DNA of 37,500 nucleotides from Leptospira borgpetersenii serovar Javanica (GCF_003046425.1 NZ_QAJG01000001.1:280001-317500), one strand, 5' to 3'; positions 1 to 17,744 are shown, counted from the first letter of the stretch. The notes: generated from the sequence alone by a model not told the origin. Program-made: numbers and translations.

Positions 1-1286
1 AAATAAAGGTCGAATTCGAAAAAATCGCCACGATAGAAAACTCTTGCAAAACGAAACTCCTGAATCGCAAGTTCCATCTCTCCTTTACGTAAAGCCTTAG
101 ACCCACCTTTATAGTGTCGTTCAAAAAGTTGAAAGTCGGTCTGAACCAAGTCTTGTCTAAAAAATAAACGATTTTCCGAAAAAGCAAGAGCCTCCGGATT
201 TCCGATAATCTTTCTCAGACGAAAACAAAGAGCGTGTAAACTATTAAGAGCATTTTTATCCACCATCCCCGGCCAAAGAAACTCCAATAATTCCTCTCGA
301 TGAATTCCTTTTTCAAAACGAATAAGAAGAATCTTCACAAGTTTCAACATCTTTCTTTTACTGGAAATCTCCGTTTGAGGAATCCGAACTCCTCCTCTTT
401 CAAATTCCAAATCGCCCAAAGTACGGATAAAAATCCGATCTTTTTTAGGTCCGGAAGAATCAACTTCCGAATCTGCTCCTGGGTGAAATTCCGCTTTCTC
501 ATTTTCTTTTTCTATCTTTTCAATTTGTTTTTCAGAAAGGGCAGCGGCAGCAAATTCCCTGGTAGAGATCCGAACTTGTTCTAATCCTTTTTGGATTTTG
601 TTTCCGGATTGATTCAAGGTAAGAACCGAATCTACGGAAAACATAAGAATCAAAAAACTGAAATGAGAAGTATATGGTAACGGTACAAAATCCATAGCGG
701 TAAGAATGTCCAAAAATACGTTTGCACAAAACAAAATGAGTCCTATGGGAAGAAATAAATTGCTCAATAAATTGTGAACGAATTGTAAAATTACCTTAAA
801 TGAAATCCAAATGCTCATCAAAATTCCTGAAAGATACAGATAGTGAACCAAAGAAGATTGTTCGGTTTCGTAAACCACAATTCCGAGCAAAGGAAACTTC
901 TTTTGACTTGTAAGTTTGGTATTATACGAATTCGGATCCATCAAGATGACAATGGATAATAACACACTGAGAAGTATGTACAAATAGACAAAGTCTTTAC
1001 TGAAAATTCTATGATAACTATTTACAAACAGGATCAGGAACATTCCAAATATAGGAAGAACCGTATTCTCCAGCCTCTCCCAGACTAAGGCTTCCTCCGC
1101 ATTAGCTACGTTGATAGTTTTCGTAAAACATAAAAGATACAATCCATAAGAAATCTGTAAAAAAGCAAAATGTAGGAGGTATATCTGTTTTCTATTTTTA
1201 TAATACAGAAATAAATTATGCAGAGTCCCATAAGCAAGCACAGTAGTCACTAAGTAACAAGAGGCTTGATAGAATGTTATTCCCAT
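1..1286 (-). CDS. Multi-span membrane protein with SARP/BTAD-type DNA-binding region (partial)
   Basis: The reading frame is open from an ATG at 1286 to the window edge, about 428 codons, so the C-terminus is missing. Residues 1-225 hold about seven hydrophobic segments (roughly 5-27, 36-56, 76-93, 98-116, 147-168, 176-196, 207-224). A charged linker (about 228-282) follows. Residues 285-362 read as an OmpR/SARP winged helix: RTLGDLEF opens it, and [11 protein letters not shown], then [15 protein letters not shown], look like the positioning and recognition helices. From about residue 384 the sequence ([16 protein letters not shown], then FYRGDFFEF) resembles the start of a BTAD helical-repeat domain. 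SARP regulators are usually soluble, so this looks like a membrane-tethered one, perhaps sensing a signal with its membrane part and binding DNA on the cytoplasmic side. The role is inference. An AAAGGGA stretch lies about 10 bases before the start. Confidence 0.72.
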   Translation of the reverse strand, partial: MGITFYQASCYLVTTVLAYGTLHNLFLYYKNRKQIYLLHFAFLQISYGLYLLCFTKTINVANAEEALVWERLENTVLPIFGMFLILFVNSYHRIFSKDFVYLYILLSVLLSIVILMDPNSYNTKLTSQKKFPLLGIVVYETEQSSLVHYLYLSGILMSIWISFKVILQFVHNLLSNLFLPIGLILFCANVFLDILTAMDFVPLPYTSHFSFLILMFSVDSVLTLNQSGNKIQKGLEQVRISTREFAAAALSEKQIEKIEKENEKAEFHPGADSEVDSSGPKKDRIFIRTLGDLEFERGGVRIPQTEISSKRKMLKLVKILLIRFEKGIHREELLEFLWPGMVDKNALNSLHALCFRLRKIIGNPEALAFSENRLFFRQDLVQTDFQLFERHYKGGSKALRKGEMELAIQEFRFARVFYRGDFFEFDLY

Positions 1287-1902
1287 TGATTTTCAAATCC
1301 CTTTCGTTATCTTGTAGCCTTTACAGTACATTTGGTGAATAAAAGTAGATAATTTTTTATCAACGAAAATTCTTTGGCACGGCACGAAATTAGAATGCAG
1401 CGAAGGAACAAGCTCGGATCGTTTACAGCCGCTCCTATGAATCTAATTCCACCTAACAGATTTTACTCGGAAGTGTTCGCTGTAGAAAGAGCAAGCGTGA
1501 AGAATCGTATTACATCACTTTTCACAAAGCATGTTCTTTTTCTCGGCCTTGGATAACGCAATACTTTGGTGAAAACGATGAAAGTTCGGAAGGATAATTC
1601 GGATCTCTGTAGGCCTTCGATTTAGGAAAAATCGCAAACGACTTCCTACATAAAACTTTTCTTAAAGAACAGTATCCGAAGATTTGAAATGTTGATACCC
1701 GCTTTCGTTGGGATGCATTTTCGATATCGACAGGCAAATCGATTACCTGATTTTTCAGAATTCGATCCACATTCTCGATTATCCCATTTTCACTCTAACT
1801 TTGAAAAAAAGATATTTAGGTTTCTTATCTCAGGCTATTAAATGCAAAAAATAACAAAACCCACCACTGAACTCTTAAATATATCGATCGGTATGTGATC
1901 TA

Positions 1903-2060
1903 AGAGCCGGTCTCAAAACCTTAGGAATGTAGGAGCTATTACAATTTTAAACGACGAGAGAAAACCGCCAATGCGACGGTTTCTGCGGAAACTCTCACGT
2001 TTTTTAAAAACTTGCCGGATCGTCTAGAGATATTTTTCTTCAGGTTTTGAGACCGGCTCT
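1903..2060. repeat. MITE-like inverted-repeat element, family B copy 1
   Basis: A 158-base non-coding element bounded by perfect 19-base inverted repeats: AGAGCCGGTCTCAAAACCT at 1903-1921 and its reverse complement at 2042-2060. The interior shares a stretch around AATGTAGGAGCTATTACAAT and CGCCAATGCGACGGTTTCTG with the elements at 5020-5211 and, in reverse orientation, 26877-27029. It is too short to encode a transposase, so it is probably moved in trans or is a remnant. Confidence 0.8.
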
Positions 2061-2222
2061 AAGGTGATTGAACCACATTCTGCTCTTGAAAAATCCACTC
2101 CTTTCTAATTTCAAATCGGTTTTTGTATACAAGGACACGTTTTTTCTAGTTGAGAGAATCAGAAAATTCTTATGTTCAAAAAGCATTTTTTCGTTCCTTC
2201 TCTCTTGTCGAAAAAAGAGTTT

Positions 2223-2357
2223 AGAGGTTGTCCCAAAACTCCGGTAGGAATATCATAGCGAATTTTTTACAAAAATCTAGAAGTTCCCACATTCAGAAGA
2301 CTATGACAGTGTCGCGGCAATGCCGCTCCTACAGAAGACAGTTTTGGGACAAGTTCT
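2223..2357. repeat. MITE-like inverted-repeat element, family B copy 2
   Basis: The ends AGAGGTTGTCCCAAAACT (2223-2240) and the reverse complement of AGAACTTGTCCCAAAACT (2340-2357) pair at 16 of 18 positions. The right half, with ATGACAGTGTCGCGGCAATG and CAGAAGACAGTTTTG, is nearly identical to the right half of the element at 5020-5211. The terminal motif GTCCCAAAAC is a variant of the GTCTCAAAAC motif in copy 1. Confidence 0.75.
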
Positions 2358-2482
2358 TAAACAGTTTTCCTCAAAAAGAGTCCATAAGAGAGACATAAAT
2401 CTGATTTCAAGATATCAATTGAAAAGTCCAAAACATGATTCGGTTTTTTAGAAAGGATAAATTCGCAAAATGTGAGATTTTC

Positions 2483-2488
2483 TTGACA
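2483..2488 (+). promoter_or_regulatory. Possible -35 box for the RRM gene
   Basis: TTGACA at 2483-2488 is followed after about 16 bases by a weak TACCGT. If used, it gives the RRM gene a leader of roughly 170 bases. This rests on the hexamer alone. Confidence 0.25.
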
Positions 2489-2678
2489 ATTTTTTGACCA
2501 TGCTTACCGTAAGCGCGACTGGAATTTTTAGCTGCCTTTTCCCGGGTCAGTTGAGAACTTTTAAACGATAGAGCACCAGGAAAGGTCATTTCTCTTTCGA
2601 ATCCCGCTGATTGATTGGTCTCGCCCTGCATTCTATTCGGATTTAGAAGCCAGTAATTTTTTGTAAGGACCCTTTCTC

Positions 2679-2954
2679 ATGAACATTTATATAGGCAATC
2701 TCGCCTATCAGGCAACCGAAGACGATCTCCGCAAAGCATTCGAATCCTTTGGAGAAGTAACCTCAGTACGCATCATTACTGATAAACTTTCCGGCAAATC
2801 CCGGGGACTAGCATTTGTGGAAATGGCGAATAAAGAAGAAGGCAATGCAGCAATTGACGGCTTAAACGGAACCCAAATCCGTGGAAGAGAAATTAAAGTC
2901 AACGAAGCTCTTCCTAAAAAACCTTTTCCGGAAAAATCCAGATCCAGATATTGA
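2679..2954 (+). CDS. Small single-RRM RNA-binding protein
   Basis: This 91-residue protein is almost entirely one RNA-recognition motif. RNP2 is IYIGNL at residues 3-8 and RNP1 is KSRGLAFVEM at about 40-49. The tail is short and basic (PKKPFPEKSRSRY). Stand-alone RRM proteins of this size occur in cyanobacteria, spirochaetes and other bacteria, where they bind single-stranded RNA; some are cold-induced. The target here is unknown. The ATG at 2679 follows AAGGA (2665-2669) with 9 bases between, which fixes the start. It appears to be transcribed alone, with repeats on both sides. Its long leader might carry a post-transcriptional control element, but I cannot show one. Confidence 0.92.
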   Translation: MNIYIGNLAYQATEDDLRKAFESFGEVTSVRIITDKLSGKSRGLAFVEMANKEEGNAAIDGLNGTQIRGREIKVNEALPKKPFPEKSRSRY

Positions 2955-2957
2955 TTT

Positions 2958-2996
2958 TTTCGAAGGGGGAAAGGCATTTGTTTTTCTCCCTTCGAA
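2958..2996 (+). other. Hairpin just after the RRM gene
   Basis: TTCGAAGGGGGAAA (2959-2972) pairs imperfectly with TTTTCTCCCTTCGAA (about 2982-2996) across a short loop, starting 4 bases after the stop codon. It lacks a T-run on either strand, so it may be a transcript-stabilising stem or a weak terminator. Confidence 0.5.
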
Positions 2997-3164
2997 ACGG
3001 CTATATCGTATCGTACTCGGGATAGAATTTTTTCTTTTTAAAATTCGGGCTCTTTTACCGTTTAGGATCATTTCTATTTCCATTGAACGAAGGCTCTTGA
3101 TTCAAGCTTTGTTATTCGATTTTTTCGAATGACACGATTCCCTTGAACTAAATTAACGTAAGAA

Positions 3165-3350
3165 AACCGGGGCGACTCTAACCTTTGCAAGCAAAGACTG
3201 GGACGAACTCTCAGCTCTGGTCAATAAATTGCGTACAGGAAAGATAATACAACGATCGTCTTTAGTTTCAATTTAGAACGCGCCCCGTAGGAAAGCGTTT
3301 TGTTGAGTTTCCCCCGCTCGATCCCTTTCACGTTATGCCGAACTCACATA
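3165..3350. repeat. Degenerate dispersed repeat, family C copy 1
   Basis: It shares short blocks with 14985-15180: CCTTTGCAAGCAAAG, the GAGCGGG block, and GTGAGTTCGGCATAAC (here in reverse complement). The blocks are in a different relative arrangement, so this is a decayed relic of a common repeat. Boundaries are approximate. Confidence 0.4.
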
Positions 3351-3355
3351 CAATA

Positions 3356-3454
3356 GAGTTGTTGAAAAATTCCATGATTCGGATTAACAAAACCGCTTCA
3401 AACATCCATTTCAACGAAGCAGAAACGGACAAAGAATTAATTTTTCAACAACTC
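3356..3454. repeat. MITE-like element with TA flanks, family A copy 1
   Basis: A 99-base element with perfect terminal inverted repeats: GAGTTGTTGAAAAATT at the left end and its reverse complement ending at 3454. TA dinucleotides lie on both sides (3354-3355 and 3455-3456), as expected for TA-targeting IS630/Tc1-type transposition. The interior (ATTCGGATTAACAAAACCGC) recurs in copy 2 at 4846-4956 and, in reverse, is related to copy 3 at 7104-7193. Confidence 0.82.
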
Positions 3455-3800
3455 TAATATTCATTTTTCGTAGTTTGGGTTTGTAAGAGTTCCCACGTTT
3501 TACTTTTTGCAGAAAAATCGGATATACTATACTGCTCGGGCGCATGAAAATAGTACAGAAAATGAATAAGTGATTTTACAAAGATTCGGAAATTCTCAAA
3601 AAATTATATTTAACTCGAAATTGTTGGCTTTTTTGTGGTAGTTCCCACATTTAAAATTTTGAAATGGACTCGAAATAGGATCTTTATGCGTTCGAGTAGT
3701 AATCAAATAAATCTCTTACATCGAATTTAGGTTGGTTTCAAATTTGGAACAAGAAAATTGACAATCTGAAAGATATTCAAAAAGGATAAGGAAAAAAATT

Positions 3801-4813
3801 GTGGACTCAGCAAAAATTCAATCTATCAAAATACTCAATTCACTCAAAGACGGAACCGACGAGCCGGATATTCAAGCTTGTAAGGTCTCAAAGGAAAAAG
3901 ACTTTTTTATCGTTTTACATGGTGGGCGTTAAGTACCAAAGCAGTGTCTGTTTGGAGAATTTCCTCCGATCAGGTGCAAAAAGTTTCGACCATCCCAATT
4001 ACAGAAAAAAATATCCGGAATCCCCGTATCCATATTTCTGAAAATCAAGATATTCTAATTTATCATGAAGAAGGTTATTTCAAATTCAAACTTTCTGTAG
4101 AAGGGATTTTATCTCTCGAAAACTCTTATCAAGGTGGAAAAGGATGGGCCTTGGCAGTTCTTAAAGAAGATCTTATATTTTATTATTCCAACTATTATGA
4201 TAATACGGAATATAAGAACAAAAAACAATTCCGTTTGCATAATATTCTATCGCATGAAGAAGATAAGGTTGTAGTGAACGATGGATTTAATAGTACCTGG
4301 ATTGTGGATGCGGCCGTTCATAACGATTTCGTAATTTTTACCGGAGACGAAGAACTGTTCGTCTTTAACGTTTCGGATTTTAAATCTCCCAGAGGTATAT
4401 TCAAACAAAAGATTAAAAATTCAAAATGGAAATTCGTTTCCTATGCTCCAAAGATCGTCTGTGAAACTGAATATCACGTGTCTTCGGCTTTTCATTTGTT
4501 AAACGAAGTGGGAAAAAAGTTCGAAATATCCAATTCTGTGTTGAAGAATCATTTTGTCAGAGCATTTGACGTGGACGATTCCAACCGAATTTGGGCGATT
4601 GTATCTAACAAAAGTTTTGAACAAAGTTTGGTGTGCGTATTTGAGGAAAACGGAGAATTAAAATCAGGTCCGGTTCTTGTATTCCCAGATATAGAAGGTC
4701 ATCCCAATTTTTCGAATCAAATCATTCATCACGTTTTAGAAATGGTCGTTCAAAAGGATGTTATACTCGTTGTTTTTCATTCGGGTACAATTGCCAGAAT
4801 CACCTGGTCCTAA
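3801..4813 (+). pseudogene. Uncharacterised protein, frameshifted near base 3920
   Basis: A GTG at 3801, 8 bases after AAGGA (3788-3792), opens a frame reading VDSAKIQSIKILNSLKD through KEKDFFIVLHGGR and then a stop. One extra base at about 3918-3922 would instead read FFIVLHWWALSTKAVSVW and join smoothly to the open frame that runs to 4813. The restored protein would be about 337 residues. It has no signal peptide and is rich in short beta-like stretches with aromatic and charged residues, as in beta-propellers, but I recognise no named family. The downstream part could still be made from an internal GTG at 3944 (289 residues). Either the gene is inactivated or the base is a sequencing error. 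Confidence 0.7.
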
Positions 4814-4845
4814 CGTTTGACAATCGGCTTCTCATAAAGTATATT

Positions 4846-4956
4846 AGTAGTTCCTAAAATAACAATCCACTAATTCGGATTAACAAAACTGCTTCGATCG
4901 ATCCTTTTCATGAAATACAAAAACAGATGGAGAATTGATTTTTCAACGATTCCAAT
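4846..4956. repeat. Degenerate family A element, copy 2
   Basis: The interior ATTCGGATTAACAAAACTGC matches copy 1 (3356-3454) at all but one base, and GATGGAGAATTGATTTTTC matches the reverse complement of copy 3. The outer ends have lost their perfect inverted repeat, so this is an older copy. Confidence 0.65.
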
Positions 4957-5019
4957 TAGTATTTCCTGTATTTGGAAAAATAGAATTTCCTAAGACGCTA
5001 CATATAATAAAATTGTGGT

Positions 5020-5211
5020 AGGGCTTGACACAAGATACATAAGAGAAGCGAGGCAGCTTGAGTTCCTACAAAAATGTAGGAACTATTACAATCTTAAACG
5101 ACAAGAAAAAACGCCAATACGACGGTTTCTGTGGGAGTTCCTACGTTCAGAGGACTGATGACAGTGTCGCGGAATGCCGCTCCCACAGAAGACAGTTTTG
5201 AAACGGGCCCT
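5020..5211. repeat. Mosaic family B element, copy 3
   Basis: The left interior (AATGTAGGAACTATTACAAT, then CGCCAATACGACGGTTTCTG) matches copy 1 at 1903-2060. The right half (ATGACAGTGTCGCGGAATG, CAGAAGACAGTTTTG) matches copy 2 at 2223-2357. The ends AGGGCTTGACACAAG and GTTTTGAAACGGGCCCT still pair partly. It looks like a hybrid or a full-length ancestor of the two shorter forms. Confidence 0.68.
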
Positions 5212-5515
5212 TATGTCTAAAGTAATCACAAAATGATTTATCCAAAACGAAAAAATAGGAAACTGTTCAACAGAATCCGCTTTTATTGCGTTATCTCTAC
5301 TTATTCTTAGAAACAAAATTCGATCAGAATTCCTTTTTGAATCAACCTAATGATACTCGTTTTCAGAACTCCCAAGCCTATCCCAAAAGTAACCCATAAT
5401 GTCATTTAACGAAGGTATAGTGCAAAGTAAGAAGTTTTCCAGATAGAAATATAACGAGAATTGAGTTTGACATATTCCACCTCGACAAATAAAATCTTGA
5501 CTATGTTTGTTAGTA

Positions 5516-5549
<34 letters not shown>

Positions 5550-5604
5550 TCTCTTGAAACAAATTCAGAATTCAATTCCGAATAGGATCTATTCTTCTTT
5601 TTTG

Positions 5605-6234
<630 letters not shown>

Positions 6235-6494
6235 ATCGAACGATTTACTCGATTGACATTTCCGAAACTATGGGAAGGACTCTTTTAATTCGGTTATTAT
6301 ATTCCTCATCTATAGATTCCGTTTCAGCAAACGAGATATCAACATAATTCTTACGATAAAGAAACGATTTATCAAATCGGTTTCAAAAGGATTTGAAATC
6401 CGGTTTCGAATATTTTTTCGGCTCGAACGTTTACTATAACCGGCAAAAGTAAGGTTTTGTGAAACCGAGATCGGGAATTCGCCGCAAAGCAGTT

Positions 6495-7076
<582 letters not shown>

Positions 7077-7103
7077 TTGAAAATAGCCTTAAATTTTAAA
7101 ATA

Positions 7104-7193
7104 GAGTTGTCGAAAAATCAATTCTCCATCCGTTTCTGTTTAATGAAAATGATCGATGGAAGCATTTTGTTGATCGGAACTTTTCAACAACTC
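7104..7193. repeat. MITE-like element with TA flanks, family A copy 3
   Basis: A 90-base element bounded by GAGTTGTCGAAAAATC and a near-perfect reverse complement, ACTTTTCAACAACTC. TA flanks both sides (7102-7103 and 7194-7195). It lies in the opposite orientation to copy 1 and fills most of the gap between two lipoprotein genes. Confidence 0.8.
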
Positions 7194-7216
7194 TAATGTA
7201 CAATTCCTTTGGAAAC

Positions 7217-8653
<1,437 letters not shown>

Positions 8654-8698
8654 AGAAACACTCAGTTCTTTTTTACAACTTCCTGAGGCGAAGACTAG

Positions 8699-8706
8699 AA
8701 AAAAAA
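8699..8706 (-). promoter_or_regulatory. T8 homopolymer separating start codon from lipoprotein frame
   Basis: Eight A on the + strand (T8 in the sense of the gene) lie inside the signal-peptide region. With eight T, translation from the ATG at 8736 stops at TAG after [13 protein letters not shown]. With nine T it continues FLVFASGSC into the long frame. The tract is thus a candidate slippage switch, or the site of a sequencing error or a disabling mutation. Confidence 0.6.
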
Positions 8707-8852
8707 CGTAAGCAAAAAATGGATTTTAAGATTCATGAACGGGATTCTCCCGGGAAAAATTTTACGAGCCTTCACACAAAATTCTACCTCTAAAAATTCA
8801 AAGGAGAATTCGGAGTACCAACGAATAAAATCCGGAAATTCTTGACTTCAAA

Positions 8853-8899
8853 TTGCGCAGTGTTTCTTTTGGAATAATAATGATATTAAGACTCATTAT
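8853..8899 (+). promoter_or_regulatory. Promoter with Fur-like palindrome upstream of the RCC1/DUF1111 unit
   Basis: A possible promoter has -35 TTGCGC (about 8853-8858) and -10 TAATAAT (about 8875-8881). Overlapping it is an inverted repeat, ATAATGA (8877-8883), 9 bases, TCATTAT (8893-8899). The inner core, TGATATTAAGACTCA, matches 10 of 14 fixed positions of the Fur-type 7-1-7 consensus. Repression by a Fur-family regulator is plausible but unproven. Confidence 0.45.
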
Positions 8900-8920
8900 C
8901 AATAAGCAGAAGAGGCACCC

Positions 8921-10441
<1,521 letters not shown>

Positions 10442-10456
10442 TATTCAAGATTTAAA

Positions 10457-11970
<1,514 letters not shown>

Positions 11971-12167
11971 GGCTCGCAACAAAACGTCTCAATATCCTAT
12001 AGAAGTAATGTAATAGACAACTCAATTCGTGAACTTGGACTTGTCGCACAGTAATGACGATATAGAATTCTTTCATTCAAAACTACATAATAGAGTATCT
12101 AGGATTCTATTTCTAAATAGGAACTCGTTTCAAAATTCACGACACCCTATTATGTAGGAAGTGGGAA

Positions 12168-14197
<2,030 letters not shown>

Positions 14198-14215
14198 TAA
14201 ATTGAAAAATAAATG

Positions 14216-14260
14216 TATAATTTTTCAATTTTAATTTATAATTAAATCAAAATTATACAT
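14216..14260. promoter_or_regulatory. AT-rich PerR-box-like site before ank-kat
   Basis: TTATAATTAAATCAA (about 14237-14251) matches the left half of the PerR consensus TTATAATnATTATAA exactly and 10 of 14 fixed positions overall. A second AATTATA follows. The site is 20-40 bases upstream of the ankyrin start, where a repressor would block transcription. Confidence 0.4.
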
Positions 14261-14321
14261 TTTTAAACTAATTTTAAAATTATATCAGTTTGAAAATAGT
14301 AAAAAATTAGTTCAAGTCTTT

Positions 14322-14353
<32 letters not shown>

Positions 14354-14376
14354 GATCTCTCCTAGAAAATTGTCGC

Positions 14377-14832
<456 letters not shown>

Positions 14833-14984
14833 TCCCTCTTTTCCTGCGTTCTAAACTTACCTGAGAAATAAACCAATGACTGAAGCGTTTCCCATGATGG
14901 CTTATACGAACCAATAATGTTCAATTTCTCCTAAACCTGAGATGCTACAGAAATCTCGATAATCCTATCCGTGTTGTTGGAACG

Positions 14985-15180
14985 AGCGGGTGCATTTTTG
15001 TTCAATGACAACCCATAAAATCACGTGAGTTCGGCGTAACAAATGCAAAAGCGATTATTACGACACTGCTGTTCATAGCAACAGCACTTTAGTTTGAAAA
15101 ATTCCGAAGGAATTGAAATGAACAAACAACGCGCTCCAGCCTTTGCAAGTAAAGGCTGGATTCGCCCAAACTTTCTTACA
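14985..15180. repeat. Degenerate dispersed repeat, family C copy 2
   Basis: It shares GAGCGGG, GTGAGTTCGGCGTAAC and CCTTTGCAAGTAAAGGCTGG-like blocks with 3165-3350. An internal hairpin lies at 15136-15159. Boundaries are approximate. Confidence 0.4.
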
Positions 15181-15184
15181 GCGC

Positions 15185-15250
15185 GTCCCAAAACCCCAGT
15201 TTACTTTGTCAGAAAGATCAAGCTGTAAGGTTTTGCCCCTGTTTTGGGAC
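15185..15250. repeat. Short inverted-repeat element, GTCCCAAAAC ends
   Basis: GTCCCAAAAC (15185-15194) and its exact reverse complement (15241-15250) bound a 66-base element. The interior AAAGATCAAGCTGTAAG recurs at about 24830-24846. The ends match the terminal motif of family B copy 2. Confidence 0.6.
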
Positions 15251-15456
15251 AAAACCTTATATCGAACTCACGTTAAAATAATATCCAACAACGTTTTGAA
15301 TAAGAAATAAAATTTCATCTAGAATCAGATCTTTCTATTCCCCTAAATCAACACGGAAAATAGAAAAGTTCTCTATCCTTTTCCAATTTATGTCCTCAAA
15401 ATCGTTATGGAATTTTGAAAATTCTCCGATCTTAAAAACGGATCAGGAGAAAAAAT

Positions 15457-16309
<853 letters not shown>

Positions 16310-16320
<11 letters not shown>

Positions 16321-17744
16321 TTATCCCTTCGCGCCAATCCCAACCGCTGGCCTTGACAGGCCCTCGGTTGGCGCTCGAAAAGATCCCCACCTCATCCCTC
16401 CTTGAACACCATCCTTCCCCACTCCATCACGTACATCCACACTACGACACTCACCCACATACTCTCGATATACTTCTTCCCGAATCACATCCAAACCAAA
16501 GACTGTTGTATTCCCCAGAAAGGAAAACTCATTCAAGTAACGAGTAGAGTTCTCAGGACGGATGTAACAGTAAGAAGCAAAGGCTGACTTGAGGAGTCTG
16601 TGATTTCCTTCCGCTACTTGGTTGTGGACTCCATTCTTACTCCATCTGTTTCTTGCCCAACGGTAACGAGCGTCCTTGGAGTGTGCGCTGTGATTGACGG
16701 AACGATGGTTCTTGTAAATACCCCAAAGCCAGGGATAACCTTGATCTGTAAAGACTGGAGTTTGTAAAGGTAGATGATCTTTAATGATGGGTCCGAGAGT
16801 ATTCGCTTTCTGATTTGGAACTGAATGAAAGAATACCGGACCTTTCTTGATAGCGATCGTATGAACTAAGGTTCCAACTTGTTTTCCACCCAATTTATCG
16901 GAGAGATAGATGGAGGCTGTGGCTCCACCATGACGATAACGTTTCCGTCCCTGATTGGCTCTTTCGCTTGCAGAATACAATACTGCGGTGTCTGCACAGA
17001 CATAAGGTTTGTTCTCCATCTTCTTCGTTACGTCCGCTTCCTCATCTGCTGGTAAAGAGAAGTTCTTGAATTCATGATTTAAGGCGTCAAAGGTAAGTTG
17101 TTTGTATTTCGGTAACTGATCGGAAGCGAAACACTGAAACCTCTTCTTCAAGAGTGCTGCGGCTTTGTAGGAGATTCTCAGTCGTTTGCTGAGTTCTGTT
17201 GAAGTTACTACTTTCGGGTGTTGGATCAGGCTTTCGTAAAGGACATATCCAAACATCCACATCGGAAGTTTGAAGTGATGCAAGGGTGTGTAACTTAATC
17301 TCGAAGTCAGGTAACGACAGTCGTCACAGCGGATCAATTCAGGACGAGTCGAGATTTCCTTCGTCAGTAGTTTGTCTTCACAATTAGGGCAGTATTTTGG
17401 GTAGAAGTCGTTCAGGATCTTCTTCGTTACATTTGTAAAGAAAGGGAGATTCAGAGCGGGATTGTTGCGTTTGTCTTTAAGCTGTGCTGATGTTAGTGGT
17501 TTAGAATGTGATGGGGATTTGGAAGGTGACTTCGTGGATGTTGAGGAAGGGAAAGCATTTGTCCTACTTAAATTCAGATCTTGAGAAATCTTCAATTCAG
17601 TATGACTCTCACTTTGTGTTTCAGGAACCATTGGAAATAACTTGTTTCCATTTCGACTGTCTTTTCACTGATGAGATAGATAATTATTATCCCTTCCTTC
17701 CGATCCCAACCCTGGACCCGATAGTCTCTTCTTGGGGATCGGAA
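16310..17744 (-). mobile_element. IS1595-type insertion sequence (ends uncertain)
   Basis: The transposase gene is framed by two similar hairpin segments. On the left, TTATCCCTTCGCGCCAATCC at 16321 opens a stem pairing GCGCCAA..AACCG with CGGTTGGCGC (about 16362-16371). On the right, TTATCCCTTCCTTCCGATCC at about 17688 opens a stem pairing TTCCGATCCCAA (17698-17709) with TTGGGGATCGGAA (17732-17744). The two TTATCCCTTC segments are in direct, not inverted, orientation. I could not find a classical terminal inverted repeat, so the true ends are approximate. Confidence 0.5.
16321..17631 (-). CDS. IS1595/ISXO2-type transposase
   Basis: This 436-residue protein has a zinc ribbon (CPNC at 81-84, CDDC at 102-105) and a helix-turn-helix-like segment ([20 protein letters not shown], about 143-162). 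An RNase H-fold catalytic core follows. Likely catalytic residues are D214 (CADTAVLY), D296 (FTDQGYPW) and N337 or E341 ([15 protein letters not shown]), in keeping with the ISXO2-like DDE/N family. The frame is intact, so the transposase may be active. The N-terminal 60 residues are Ser/Lys-rich and the last 30 Gly-rich, both unlike the core. The stop codon abuts the flgF stop codon with no base between. Confidence 0.85.
   Translation of the reverse strand: MVPETQSESHTELKISQDLNLSRTNAFPSSTSTKSPSKSPSHSKPLTSAQLKDKRNNPALNLPFFTNVTKKILNDFYPKYCPNCEDKLLTKEISTRPELIRCDDCRYLTSRLSYTPLHHFKLPMWMFGYVLYESLIQHPKVVTSTELSKRLRISYKAAALLKKRFQCFASDQLPKYKQLTFDALNHEFKNFSLPADEEADVTKKMENKPYVCADTAVLYSASERANQGRKRYRHGGATASIYLSDKLGGKQVGTLVHTIAIKKGPVFFHSVPNQKANTLGPIIKDHLPLQTPVFTDQGYPWLWGIYKNHRSVNHSAHSKDARYRWARNRWSKNGVHNQVAEGNHRLLKSAFASYCYIRPENSTRYLNEFSFLGNTTVFGLDVIREEVYREYVGECRSVDVRDGVGKDGVQGGMRWGSFRAPTEGLSRPAVGIGAKG

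Larger units (their letters stand above)
1287..2678. other. Gene-poor region with repeats
   Basis: I find no convincing gene here. Short open frames at 1374-1556 (+), 1522-1770 (-) and 2407-2631 (-) have no recognisable domain and no good ribosome site. The stretch holds two inverted-repeat elements (1903-2060 and 2223-2357) and the leader of the RRM gene. The rest is AT-rich and featureless to the eye. Confidence 0.5.
2997..3800. other. Gene-free region with repeat elements
   Basis: No gene is visible. The region holds a degenerate repeat (about 3165-3350), a complete family A inverted-repeat element (3356-3454) and scattered fragments such as GTAGTTCCCACATT, which resemble pieces of family B. 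Confidence 0.5.
14833..15444. other. Gene-free region with repeat relics
   Basis: No gene is seen. The region holds a family C relic (about 14985-15180) with a strong hairpin (CCAGCCTTT at 15136-15144 pairing with AAAGGCTGG at 15151-15159), then a short inverted-repeat element (15185-15250). Confidence 0.5.

Noticed and set aside
1374..1556. 60-residue open frame on the + strand
   Set aside because: Starts at TTG without a ribosome site, has no recognisable domain, and lies in a repeat-rich gap.
1522..1770. 82-residue open frame on the - strand
   Set aside because: Composition is not protein-like, there is no ribosome site, and it overlaps another equally weak frame.
2407..2631. 74-residue open frame opposite the RRM leader
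   Set aside because: No domain or start signal; it lies in what is probably the RRM promoter and leader.
2958..2996. Intrinsic terminator after the RRM gene
   Set aside because: The stem is real but there is no T-run, so I list it only as a hairpin.
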